Shown: positions 23,719 through 35,275 of the stretch, in pieces | Position numbering within the stretch: the stretch's first letter is position 1 | How the letters are laid out: every line of letters begins with the position of its first letter | Source of the DNA: Prosopocoilus inquinatus | Lineage: Eukaryota; Arthropoda; Insecta; Coleoptera; Lucanidae | Assembly (NCBI GenBank): GCA_036172665.1 | Contig: CM069871.1 | Location: forward strand, 806,001-870,000 | Direction of reading: 5' to 3' | Length of the DNA: 64,000 bases | Made by a program: the position numbers and the translations under genes | Notes under the pieces: generated by a model | Told to the model about the DNA's origin: nothing | The model's input: the letters and a program-made list of their open reading frames with translations, nothing else | Databases searched by the model: none

Positions 23719-23764
23719 CCTCTGTAGGGCTGTTTCAGCCTATTTGGGGCTTCATCAGTAGAAG
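23719..23764 (-). ncRNA. Hammerhead-ribozyme-like element, second copy
   Basis: On the minus strand: CTTCTA (23764-23759), core CTGATGA (23758-23752), helix II AGCC-CCAAATA-GGCT (23751-23737) with four perfect pairs, GAAA (23736-23733), helix III segment ACAGCCCT (23733-23726), A17 (23725), then CAGAGG (23724-23719). Core and helix II are ideal. Helix I has an A-C mismatch next to the core, and helix III has lost its palindrome (ACAGCTGT in the sister copy). The defects are complementary to those at 21819, so a common ancestor could have been fully canonical. Confidence 0.6.
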
Positions 23765-24070
23765 CGTAGCGTTTCACTGCAAACCAAAACGATTCAACCA
23801 AGGTTAATCGCAATTACGTGGCCGCCTTGCATGGGATGACTTATTATGTAGCAAACAGGCTTCAATTTGTCAATCCTAATGCAATGTCAGGGCAAAAAGC
23901 GATCGTAGGATGTCGCTGTTTAAACAAGTTTATTCAAATGATCATCGTTTTTGTGAACTATCTCGCAGTTTCCCCCCGCTTACCCGCGACGCGCTTCTGC
24001 ATTAGACACTTTTAACAGCTAGATGGCGTAACGAAGTCATTTTGCTCTGTTTTTGCGAGCTTCAGACTGC
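23765..24070. other. Single-copy DNA
   Basis: A short single-copy interval between the minus-strand ribozyme-like element and the 55 bp minisatellite. No feature could be supported. Confidence 0.4.
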
Positions 24071-24400
24071 TGAATAGATAGAACGTCCAAAATTAAATAG
24101 AAAATGAAACGTAAAGATTTTATGCTGAATCGACAGAACGTCCAAAATTAAACAGAAAATTAAACGTAAAGATTCTATGCTGAATCGACAGGACGTCCCA
24201 GATTAAACAGAAAATGAAACATAAAGATTTTATGCTGAATCGACAGAACGTCCCAGATTAAACAGAAAATGAAACGTAAAGATTTTATGCTGAATCGACA
24301 GAACGTCCCAGATTAAACAGAAAATGAAACGTAAAGATTCTATGCTGAATCGACAGGACGTCCCAGATTAAACAGAAACTGATACATACTGATTTTGTAA
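24071..24400. repeat. 55 bp minisatellite, about six copies
   Basis: The unit TGAATCGACAGAACGTCCCA, then GATTAAACAGAAAATGAAAC, then GTAAAGATTYTATGC recurs exactly every 55 bases, at 24071, 24126, 24181, 24236, 24291 and 24346. The first copy is diverged (TGAATAGATAG) and the last decays after about 35 bases. The array is non-coding. Confidence 0.95.
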
Positions 24401-24890
24401 AATATTGAATTGCAATTCTTTTCCAAAATTCTTCGTCTAAGAAAAAATGTATCGAATCCATCCAAGTTTAAATCGAAGAGTAGGGACTGTTAAAGGGGAG
24501 ATACTACGCGTCGGCTCGTTTGATCTTCGCCGAGAGAATTTTTGTGACCTTCAAAAAGTGAAATTGTCGCGCATACGAATAATAAATAATTAAAAGCGAC
24601 CGTAAGAACAAACTACTAGGGGAAGTACCACGAATATTTTTTTGTTTCTCGTTTACGTGACACGTTTTTCGTCCGTTTTTATCTGCGGAGGAATCTCAAA
24701 CCCCACTTTATGAAATTCGGGGGTTCCGCGGAATCCAGGTTGAGAAACGCTGCTCCAGATCTTGCTATTACAAAAAATAAAAAATAGAAAATTAATTTCC
24801 GCCGTCCCAGGACGCCGTTCGAAACGGTTCGAACGAAACAAGGGGGCTCGATTCGGAGGGTATAAAGGCGACCCATCCGTTATCCCTTAC

Positions 24891-24943
<53 letters not shown>

Positions 24944-26030
24944 GGTTATCTATAATAATAAAGGGAGATTTATAGATCCATACCGATACTTTTCTAATAA
25001 CCTCGTACAGTTTTTGCGAACGACGCCGCCCCATTGTATTTTAATGGCCTGCCTTTGCCTTATAAATAATAGAGCGATAACTCTCCGCCGCGAAACGACG
25101 CGAAATATGTTTTTGTTGTGTCAATTACTTGATATAGTGGCGAGCTTTTTTTCTTTCTTGGCTTCGGTTGAAGATCTGAAAGCTTCGCGCGCGCGATTAT
25201 GAACACACTGTATTAAGTCTAGTATTCAAATTGCTTTTTTATTGTTTTTTTTTTTTTGATGAAATGAAGAGTGTTGACAGGACCGTAACAAGGACTAAGC
25301 ACACCCCGAATTTAAGAGTAATTGCTCGTGTGAGGGTTATAAACAATCTTAGGATATTTGTATGGATATTCACGGTGTCACTTCGTCTCCTGAATGCAAC
25401 GCGCTCGCTCGCCGCCAGGTCATGAGGGCCGAGCGATGAATACGCGATAAACAAACGCAAAGAACTCGTTCGGGATACCGTCTACATAACCTAGCTAACA
25501 TGCTGTTTATGAGAATGACGTCGAGTTCCATACTTTCATCCGATATTTGGTTATAAAAGGAAAGAAAAAGCGGTAATCGTGATTGTCAAGCTATAAAAGC
25601 CAATTTCGAAATGGAACCATACCATACAAGAATGATTCGGTGAAAACAACAACACCCCGTATATAATTAATCATCCTAAAACATCTTGAATTCAGATTCA
25701 GGAGCCGCCGCCGCCGCCTGCTGTTTTGCTGTGCAGTTATTGTTAGGTGATCTACGGCTTGCTCCAGAACCTGAAGCAATTTCAACTAAACGTCGCCTTT
25801 TACGTTCCTTTTATTATTCCGCATATAATATTTCATTTCCCCGTCGTTTACCGCCTACTTTTACGATTGAACCTGCAGACTCCCTCGCACATACCTGCGA
25901 GGAAGAGAACAACAACAACAACAAAGCGCTCTCGGACGTAAATAATTTATATTTATTACGATTATTGTCTTCGTGTTGTGAGGACTCGATTAAACAAAGC
26001 CGGCAGACGCATGCGTTTATTTCCTCTCCT
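24401..26030. other. Single-copy DNA, mixed composition; no gene recognised
   Basis: Includes a (CA)n microsatellite and a short (GCC)n run near 25704. Open frames here (24762-25202, 25686-26096) are opened by simple repeats (poly-His/Thr and poly-Ala) and lack known motifs. The GC-richer pieces, 24660-24890 and 25380-25440, could be old conserved DNA, but that cannot be shown from one sequence. Confidence 0.4.
24893..24941. repeat. (CA)n microsatellite
   Basis: About 24 uninterrupted CA repeats. They create artificial alternating His-Thr and Val-Cys frames on the two strands. Confidence 0.97.
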
Positions 26031-27886
26031 CTTCGTTCTTCGTTATGCGTGTATTTGTGTGTGTTTTACTTATCCAGGGCGACCCTAATAGCTTGAAATA
26101 GGTAATTTATCAATCAAGTTAGAAATAACTACGTAGTATTTCTGTTGGCGGTGCAACACCTGCAGTCGGTTCGCTTAATCTCCGACCTCAAAGCAAGCTG
26201 ATCGTCGAAAACCGTTTAATGAAACGTAAGCAATAATGTCTATTCATTCCAGTTTGACGATTTGACGAGTTCTGTTTTCTAATTTTAAGCCGGCGTCTCG
26301 ATTTAAATGTTCTTTTTTTTGTAACTTCACCAGTGGGCGTGCGTCTTTCCCTAGAGGTTCAGTTTGGCTTGTTACGCATCACGTTTTTTCATGAAAATTC
26401 TTAGTGTTTATTTGTAACATCCTCACTTGACTGAGCGTAATGTGTTTAGGACCTTTCTTTAATCTGATATTTTTGACTGGATTAATCATTTCAGAATTGT
26501 AAAGCATGATCATAAACGCAGGTGAAAGCAGAGTCCTTTTCCTTCTCTGATAAATTCGTCGCATGCTGAGGAGGAGTCCTTGCCGACCCTCGCTTGCCAT
26601 TACCAACTAGTAATTCGAGAAAATTGGGTCGTTCTTCGTTATGTGTGTACGCGTGTGTGTGTGTGTTTTACTTATCCAGGGCGTCCCTGATAGTTTGAAA
26701 TAAGTAACTTATCAGTCAAGTTAGAAACAACTTCGTAATATTTCTGTTGGCGGTGCAACACCTGCAATCGGTTCGCTTAATCTCCGACCTCAAAGCAAGC
26801 TGATCATCGCAAAACGTTTAATGAAACAATGTAAGCAATAATTTCTATTCATTCCAGTTTGACGATTTGACGAGTTCTATTTTCTAATTTTAAGCCCGCG
26901 ACTCGATTTAAAATGTTCTATTTTTTGGTAACTTCACCGGTGGGCGTGCGTCATTCCCTAGAGGTTCAGTTTGGCTTGTTACGCATCACGTTTTTTCATG
27001 AAAATTCTTAGTGCTTTTGTAACATCCTCACTTGAGTGAACATAATGTGTTTAGGATCTTTCTTTAATCTGATATTTTTGACTGGATTAATCATTTCAGA
27101 ATTGTAAAGCACGATCATTAACGCAGGTGAAAGCAGAGTCCTTTTCCTTCTCTCATAAATTCGTCGCATGCTGAGGAGGAGTCCTTGCCGACCCTCGCTT
27201 GCCATTACCAACTAGTAATCCGAGAAAATTGGGTCGTTCTTCGTTCTTCGTTATGTGTGTATGCGTGTGTGTGTGTGCATGTGTGTATGTGTGTGTTTTA
27301 TTTATCCAGGGCGCCCCTAATCGTTTGAAATAAGTAACTTATCAGTCAAGTTGGAAACAATTTCGTAGTATTTCTGTCGGCGGTGCAACACCTGCAATCG
27401 GTTCGCTTAATCTCCGACCTCAAAGCAAGCTGATCGTCGCAAACCGTTTAATGAAACGTAAGCAATAATGTCTATTCATTCCAGTTTGACGATTTGACGA
27501 GTTCTAGTTTCTAATTTTAAGCCGGCGACTCGATTTAAAATTTTTTTTTTGTAACTTCACCGGTGGGCGTGCGTCATTCCCTAGAGGTTCAGTTTGGCTT
27601 GTTACGCATCACGTTTTTTTCATGAAAATTCTTAGTGTTTTTGTAACAAAATCGCTTGAGTGAGCATAATGTGCTTAGGACCTTTTTTTTTTAATTTGAT
27701 ATTTTTGACTAGATTAATAATTTCAGAATTGTAAAGCACGATCATTAACGCAGGTGAAAGCAGAGTCCTTTTCCTTCTCTGATAAATTCGTCGCATGCTG
27801 AGGAGGAGTCCTTGCCGACCCTCACTTGCCATTACCAACTACTAATCCGTGAAAAGTGGGTCGTTCTTCGTTATGTGTGTATGCGT

Positions 27887-27923
<37 letters not shown>

Positions 27924-28512
27924 CATGTGTGTATGTGTGTGTTTTACTTATCCAGGGCGTCCCTAATAGTTTGAAATAGGTAACTTATCAGTCAAGTTGG
28001 AAACAACTTCGTAATATTTCTGTCGGCGGTGCAACACCTGCAGTCGGTTCGCTTAATCTCCGACCTCAAAGCAAGCGGTTCGTCGCAAATCGTTCAATGA
28101 AACTTAAGCAATTATTTCTATTCATTCCAATTTGACGATTTGACGAGTTTTATTTTCTAATTTTAAGCCGGCGACTCGATTAAAATTTTTTTTTTGTAAC
28201 TTCACCGGTGGGCGTGCGTCATTGCCTAGAGGTTCAGTTTGGCTTGTTACGCATCTCGTCTTTTCATTAAAATTCTTAGTGTTTTTTTGTAACATCCTCA
28301 TTTGACTGAGCGTAATGTGTTTAGGACCTTTTTTAACCTGATATTTTTGACTGGATTAATCATTACAGAATTGTAAAGCTCGATCGTTATTAATGCAGGT
28401 AAAAGCAGAGTCCTCTTCCTTCTCTGATAAATCCGTCGCATGCTGAGGAGTTGTCCTTTCCCGCTTCCCTCGCTCGCCATTACCAACTACTAATCCGAGA
28501 AAATTGGGTCGC
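26031..28512. repeat. Tandem ~620 bp repeat, four units, each opening with a (GT)n tract
   Basis: The units are about 26031-26630, 26631-27234, 27235-27861 and 27862-28512. Each starts with CTTCGTTATG and a GTGTGT microsatellite of variable length. Each continues through TTATCCAGGGCG, GGCGGTGCAACACCTGCA, TTCGCTTAATCTCCGACCTC and GGTTCAGTTTGGCTTGTTAC, and ends AAAATTGGGTCG or a close variant. The first unit lacks an expanded GT tract; the fourth has the longest (27889-27921). A minus-strand frame of 60 to 75 codons recurs in each unit. It begins at TTG, has indels in the last copy and matches nothing known, so I do not call it a gene. Confidence 0.9.
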
Positions 28513-29263
28513 CTAATTGAAAATCAGGTTTACGAAACACTTAATATCGTTTGGAAGTTGGCGAGGAGCAAAAATTTCCGGCGCCGGACTTTTAATTGGA
28601 TCTCACATAGCGATGCAATTAGTCTCGCAGCAAAAGCGGATTAAAATTAAACATGTACGTAGTAGCTGTTGCGCCCGTAATCTTGGCGAGGAGGGGTGGG
28701 GGGAGGGGAAGGCCCGCCCGCTAAGAACAAAGTAAACTTTTTCAATATGCGGGCCGCCCCGCGCCCCCAGACACAACAAGGGGGCGGGCGGGCGGAGAGT
28801 TTTTACGGAATTTAATTAAACAAAAAAGTTTTAATGAAACTAAATTAATTCAAGGCCCGCACGAAAGTCTCTTCGTTAGCTGGCGGATAAAATTATAATG
28901 CGCTCGGCGGGAAGAGGAACGCCGCCGTCGTCGCATTAATAAAGTTATCACTTATTTAGCTAACTGCTTTACGTGTTTCGACGAGGACGACGCCCGACGC
29001 CTGCACAAAACTCAAACGCAAAAAGACACTTTTGCCAACACGTTTTTATCAAAGAACAAACTGTCATACATTATTCGTCTTCACAGTGTTTATAATTTTG
29101 GAGAATAAAACTTTTTTTTATATATATAAAAAGTAACTCTAAGACAAAATATTACTAAATTATAATGCAGCCTCATCGAAATCTAGATTAAGAATGTCCA
29201 TTCCTTCCATTCCCATCAAAATTTATGTAACATAAACTATACGGCGACCATGACATCATTATC
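28513..29263. other. GC-rich single-copy island; possible regulatory DNA
   Basis: 28680-28800 is strongly G/C-rich (GGGGTGGGGGGAGGGG at 28693, then GGGCGGGCGGGCGG). It is followed by 28805-28980, with several TTTAATTAA and ATTAAT homeodomain-type strings and CGCCGCCGTCGTCGC. After 29040 it is AT-rich, with a T-run and TATATATA. The composition resembles conserved non-coding DNA seen in insects, but this is inference from composition only. No coding exon was recognised. Confidence 0.35.
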
Positions 29264-30290
29264 GGGCCAGCCGTAGTGTTACCACCTTGTATCAGCAAAA
29301 CTGCGTACTTGATTCGCATATGCCTTCGGCGGGAACAAAGAAATCGAATATGAACATGGGTCGCTCTAATGTTTTTACTGATTATCTTTCTACTTGCATT
29401 AGAAACGGGCCAGCCGTAGTGTTACCATCTTGTATCAGCAAAATTGCGTACTTGATTCGCATATGCCCTCGGCAGGAACAAAGAAATCGAATATGAACAT
29501 GAGTCGCTCTAATATTTTCACTGATTATCTTTCTATTTGCACTAGAAACGCGCCAGCCATAGTGTTACTACCTTGTATCAGCAAAACTGCGTACTTGATT
29601 CGCATTTGCCCTCGGCAGTAACAAAGAAATCGAGTATAAACATGGGTCGTTCTAATGGCGCCACTGATTATTTTTCTATCTGCAGTAAAAACGGGCCAGC
29701 CGTAGTGTTACCACCTTGTATCAGTAAAACTGCGTACTTGATTCGCATATGCCCTCGGCAGGAACAAAGAAATCGAGTATAAACATGGGTCGCTCTGATG
29801 TTTTCCCTGATTATCTTTCTATTTGCACTAGAAACGGTCCAGCCGTAGTGTTACTACCATGTATCAGCAAAACTGCGTAATTGACTCGCATATGCCTTCG
29901 GCAGGAACAAAGAAATCGAGTATAAACATGGGTCGCTCTAAAGGCGTCACTGATTATCTTTCTATCTGCAGTAGAGACGGGTCAGTCGTAGTGTTACCAC
30001 CTTACATCAGCAAAACTACGTACTTAATTCGCACATGCCCTCGGCAGGAACAAAGAAATCGAGTATAAACATGGGTCGCTCTAATGGCGTCACTAATTAT
30101 CTTTCTGTTTGCACTAGAAACGGGTCAGCCGTAGTATTACCACCTTACATCAGCAAAACTACGTACTTAATTCGCATATGCCCTCGGCAGGAACAAAGAA
30201 ATCTAATATGAACATGGGTCGCTCTAATGCATTCACTGATTATCTTTCTATCTGCAGTAGAAACGGGTCAGCCGTAGCATTACCACCTTA
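29264..30290. repeat. 143 bp satellite, seven units
   Basis: The unit starts GGGCCAGCCGTAGTGTTACC. It continues TATCAGCAAAACTGCGTACT, TGATTCGCATATGCCCTCGG, CAGGAACAAAGAAATCGA, GGGTCGCTCTAATG, and ACTGATTATCTTTCTATYTG. It repeats every 143 bases from 29264 to about 30265 and then breaks into unrelated sequence. Because 143 is not a multiple of three, the recurring 60-70 codon frames change phase between units; they also begin at TTG. The same satellite reappears inside the 1.14 kb units at 33.5-35.3 kb. Confidence 0.95.
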
Positions 30291-33000
30291 CTGACTTACG
30301 GACTTACTGACTTTCTGAAACCAACGGCTTTTTTTTTAAAACCCTCCAACACATCTTTATTTTTCTAATAATTTCTTCCTCCAGCCTTTACAGCTAATGG
30401 CTCTTAAATTCTACGCACTTCCAACAAAATCCAAAGTTGAAGAAATGATTTTTAAAAGCGTTCGATGATTAACCTTCTCGTATGGAAAAAAAGAAATCAT
30501 TTTATGCGCCCTCAACAAATTGAAATTTCGAACTGGTTAAACCCCCTCGGCATTAAAAACCACTCCAACTTCCCATTTCGGTTTATTCAGCCGCTCGAAT
30601 TTAAAACCGAGTTTTATAATTCCGAAATATATTGTGCGTTGTGGAATGGCGAGTGAGGGGAAAAGAGAGTGAGAGAGAGAGAAACAAAGAGAGTGGCGGC
30701 GATCAAGGTGAGCACGTGTGTTTGATTTTGATAAATACGCTTCCCTTTGTTTAGTTGTCATTGATCTTTTCGGAGACGTGCCCGGTGTGAAGAGCGGGCG
30801 ATATTTTCGGTGCGTTGGCCCCCGAGAGTTTCCATTCTAGAAGAGGAGGAAGAAGGGTCCCTCACGCGAGCGTTATGAAGTCCGCACGATCGCCGAAGGT
30901 GTTCCACGTTTCCCTTCGAGTGCCGTCCGTCTATTCATCCCTTACGAGTCACGCAGCTTTTTCATACAATACATTTCCGGGAATGCGTTCCGATACGATG
31001 AAATATTGATTAACCAAAATAAGGTTTTTGTTCGGGCTCCGTGCACCGGAATAGAAATAAGATGTTCCTCAACCGAATCCAATTACATTTCTAGTTTTTA
31101 TTTTCTTCTCTTTTCTCAAAATGAAATGCTACCATATCCGTTTTCTGCTTTTAAAGTAATAGCCGTTGAAAAACTTCAAGGACTTGAACTTGAATTGATT
31201 TAAAAAAATATTCAAAAGTAATGTGCAGCTCAGTGGAGAAGGAGTGGGCGACTTGAGTTGATAAAACTCGGTAAAGTTCAGCTCAGTAGAGAGGGAGTGG
31301 GTGACAAATAAAATATCAGGTGGCTTAGAAGGGAATTAAGTGCGAAATATCGCCGTTTACTCTCCGAAACAATTTAACTCGTAGAACCACAATACATACA
31401 AGAGTTGTGTATCAATCGCGTCAAGTTTTTTTTTTTATAAAAGAAACGTGGGGGAAATTACTGCATTTACAAATTTGGAAAACGAAGATGGATTCGATAA
31501 AGACCATTTAAGTCGTCGTGTCAATGTGAAATCTGCGATATCTAAAACAGTGACTGACTGAAATTGTGTGTTCGGGAGAGGTTCGGGAGCGGGCGACTTG
31601 CTCTGAGATAAGACCCCGGAATAAAAGTGAGTTTTTAACAAGTTATTTAAACGACGCGATCAAAGCCCGAGCATCAGATAAATTCCGGGCGAATTGCGAA
31701 AGTTTAATTCTACACAAGGCGTACGACGAGGAGGAGGAGGAGGAGGTGGAGGAGAAGAAAGGACATGAGACGAAGACCAGCGCAGTGTGGTACACAAACG
31801 CAAACCGAGTCGCTTCGCTTAGAGTTTATTTCATTCATTAAACGAACGAGTCTTTTGACTAGACCAGAGAACTCTAATCAAGGTCTAACTGCGATGGGGA
31901 CGGGGGATTAAATAATAAAAAAAAAGAATATCACATCATTTTTAAGGGCTCGTCGATGCTTGTAAGTATCCCGGAAACTTACGTCGAGAGTGAGACAAAA
32001 GCTTTTATTTCTGGTTTTACGTAAAACCAAAATTCATCGACTGTTTTCATCCCCCTTTTGCTGACTCATTTTCCAAAATTTCAATCAACCCTTAACCAGA
32101 CCCAAATATCATTAACTTAAACACAGTCAGATCTGGATCATCTTCTTCTTTTGTTTTCAATTTATCGTTTCGTTTGTCGTTTTTAAATCTGAATCCCTCG
32201 TTTCGTTTCGCAAACTCCAGCATTTGTTGTTTCTTGAATTAAATTGTTTTAATTTGTTTTCTTTCTACATCGCTCTTTGATTACTGTGAAATTTGTCGGT
32301 CGTCTTCTGTTTTTTTATATAATTTCTTCTTAAATTAGAGAGTAGATTTCTGCCAAGTCAAGCAAATGAAAGAAAACGCTTTACGTAGACGAAAAAGTAG
32401 AGCAGCAGAGATTTTTTGAACCAAAAGAAATGATTTTGCAAGTGTGTAGTCGGTCTGCGTAGTAGATACAAGTTTCTTGAAGACCAATTGCCTCGAGAGC
32501 CAATCGGAATCATCTAGGCAGAAAATCAGCCTATTCAGAGAATTAATAAAATTAAGTAAGTAAGTGCAGTCACTTGAAACGCAAAAAATTATAACATTGG
32601 GAAGAAAATCGGGGAAAATTAACTGAATAAAGTTAAGCACAAAAGAAAAATTAAATTTAACGCAGCGACGAGATAAAACGCGAGCTTTTCAATAAGCCAA
32701 AATTCACGACTGTCTGTTAGTTAGTTAGAAAAAAACTACAATCACGTGACATTTCCCCCCCTAAACATACCGGGCGTTTCTTCAGCACATTTTCCTCCGC
32801 CAGAGCGAGCTGGCGCACAAATTTGCATTGTTTTTTGAACTGCGCGGCGCGATTTCATCATCCACCTACGGAAATATCTTTTTTTCTTTCACACACACGG
32901 AAACTGCAAGCAAGAGAGCAAGCAAGCAAGCAAGAAATCTAACAGAGATTCTTATAATAATTTGAGAAGTTGCTGATGTTGTAAGCGTCGCAAGTCTGAA
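30291..33000. other. Single-copy DNA; no gene recognised
   Basis: Mixed composition with short simple repeats: GAGAGA near 30665, a (GAG)n stretch at 31728-31755, and (AAGC)n near 32911-32933. Two similar strings, GTGCAGCTCAGTGGAGAAGG at 31222 and its relative near 31276, form a short local duplication. Frames such as 31566-31841 are shaped by the GAG repeat. An ATCAAGGTGAGCACG string near 30703 resembles a splice donor, but no flanking coding exon could be read. Confidence 0.4.
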
Positions 33001-34138
33001 TGGAAGTTTTGTTTCAGGCCGGAATAATTAATAATTCAATTTCTGTACGGATAAATCCGAATTCCTACACTAAAAATAAATCAAAAATAAAGTGAATGTA
33101 CTCGCGTGCGATTTGTAAAATACTCTTAATATCTCGACGTATTCTTTTATTTGTTTATTTCTTTTAATAGAAAGTTTTCTGACAAATCGATGTTCTCCTA
33201 CGTCACTGTTTATCCCATTGTCGTATTCGGGGTATTCCATAAGTGTGAGTTTGGTTGCCTAATTTGGACGATCCGAGACAGATGAAATCCTTTTTCGTTT
33301 TCGTTCGCGATACGCTTACTTTTAAAGAAACGTCGGGTTTCCGGTTGTGTTTTAAAAGGTCGCGGCGCGTCGTCATTTTTCTTTTATTTTCGTTCCGTTT
33401 CTTGCCGCTGCGGTAAATACGAATATAATAATACCAAATTTACGACCGGAATAAACTACAAACAAAATTCATCGCGTACACGTTGGCACCATCACCACCA
33501 CCACCACCACTTCGTTGTGCATTTGATTCGCGTATGCCTTTGTCAGGAACAAGAAAATCGAGTATAAACATGGGTCGCTCTAATGGCGTCACTGATTATC
33601 TTTTTGTCTGCAGTAAAAACGGGCCAGCCGTAGTGTTACCATCTTGTATCAGCGAAACTGCGTACTTGATTCGCATATGCCTTTGGCAGGAACAAAGAAA
33701 TCGAATATGAACATGGGTCGCTCTAATGTTTTTACTGATTATCTTTCTACTTGCATTAGAAACGGGCCAGCCGTAGTATTACCATCTTGTAGCCACCAGC
33801 AAAATTGCGTACTTGATTCGCATATGCCCTCGGTGGGAACAAAGAAATCGAATATGAACATGGGTCGCTCTAATGTTTTCACTGATTATCTTTCTATTTG
33901 CACTAGAAACGGGCCAGCCGTAGTGTCACCACCTTACATCAGCAAAATTGCGTACTTGATTCGTATATGCCCTCGGCAGGAACAAAGAAATCGAGTATAA
34001 ACATGGGTCGCTGTAATGGCGTCACTGATTATCTTTCTATCTGCAGTAGAAACGGGTCAGCCGCAGTGTTACCACCTTACATAAACAAAATTACGTACTT
34101 AATTCGCATATGCCCTCTGCAGAAACAAAGAAATCGAA
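33001..34138. repeat. 1.14 kb tandem unit, copy 1
   Basis: Starts TGGAAGTTTTGTTTCAGGCC, passes an AT-rich part (ATAATTAATAATT...ATAAATCCGAATTCC), a GC-richer part (GGTTTCCGGTTGTGTT, AAAAGGTCGCGGCGCGTCGTC), then a (CAC)n microsatellite near 33488-33510. It ends with about four and a half units of the 143 bp satellite. The copy interval to the next unit is 1138 bp. Histidine-rich or other short frames here reflect the microsatellite. Confidence 0.92.
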
Positions 34139-35275
34139 TGGAAGTTTTATTTCAGACCGGAATAATTAATAATTTAATTTCTGTACGGATAAATCCGAAT
34201 TCCTACACTAAAAATAAGTCATTAAATAACGTGAATGTTGTCGCGTGTGATTTGTAAAATACTTTTAATATCTCGACGTATTATTTTATTTATTTATTTC
34301 TTTTGATAAAATGTTTTCTGACAAGATCGATGTTCTGCTACGTCACAGTTTATCCCTTTGTTGTATTTGGGGTATTCCATAAGTGTGAGTTTGGTTGCCT
34401 AACTTGGACGATCCGAGACAGGTGAAAACCCTTCTTGTTTTCTTTCGCGACGCGCTTACTTTTAAAGAAACGTCGAGTTTCCGGTTGTGTTCTAAAAGGT
34501 CGCGGCGCGTCGTCATTTTTCTTTTATTTTCGTTCCGTTTCTTGCCGCTGCGGTAAATACGAATATAATAATACCAAATTTACGACCGGAATAAACTACA
34601 AACAAAATTCATCGCGTACACGTTGGCACCATCACCACCACCACCACTTCGTTGTGCATTTGATTCGCGTATGCCTTTGGCAGGAACAAGAAAATCGAGT
34701 ATAAACATGGGTCGCTCTAATGGCGTCACTGATTATCTTTTTGTCTGCAGTAAAAACGGGCCAGCCGTAGTGTTACCATCTTGTATCAGCGAAACTGCGT
34801 ACTTGATTCGCATATGCCTTTGGCAGGAACAAAGAAATCGAATATGAACATGGGTCGCTCTAATGTTTTTACTGATTATCTTTCTACTTGCATTAGAAAC
34901 GGGCCAGCCGTAGTATTACCATCTTGTAGCCACCAGCAAAATTGCGTACTTGATTCGCATATGCCCTCGGTGGGAACAAAGAAATCGAATATGAACATGG
35001 GTCGCTCTAATGTTTTCACTGATTATCTTTCTATTTGCACTAGAAACGGGCCAGCCGTAGTGTCACCACCTTACATCAGCAAAACTGCGTACTTAATTCG
35101 CATATGCCCTCGGCAGGAACAAAGAAATCGAGTATAAACATGGGTCGCTCTAATGGCGTCACTGATTATCTTTCTATCTGCAGTAGAAACGGGTCAGCCG
35201 CAGTGTTACCACCTTACATAAACAAAATTACGTACTTAATACGCATATGCCCTCTGCAGAAACAAAGAAATCGAA
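34139..35275. repeat. 1.14 kb tandem unit, copy 2
   Basis: Same order of modules as copy 1 and nearly identical in its satellite half (34640-35275). The (CAC)n tract is two triplets shorter. The AT-rich half has more substitutions relative to copy 1 than the satellite half does, as judged by eye. Confidence 0.92.

Noticed and set aside
24762..25202. 146-codon frame with a His-Thr repeat
   Set aside because: It is opened by the (CA)n microsatellite; the flanking residues match nothing, and an equal frame exists on the other strand.
25686..26096. 136-codon frame starting with a poly-Ala stretch
   Set aside because: It crosses a GCC repeat and runs into the first 620 bp tandem unit; no domain or splice context was seen.
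26150..26200. GGTTCGCTTAATCTCC as a possible tRNA B box
   Set aside because: It departs from the GGTTCRANYCC consensus, has no A box at the right distance, and no cloverleaf could be drawn.
26379..28486. Four similar minus-strand frames of 62-75 codons in the 620 bp units
   Set aside because: One per tandem unit, beginning at TTG, with frame-altering indels in the last copies and no known domain. Repetition alone explains their similarity.
30690..30720. Possible coding exon with a splice donor at ATCAAGGTGAGCACG
   Set aside because: The frame upstream is short and unlike any known protein, and no acceptor or second exon could be paired with it.
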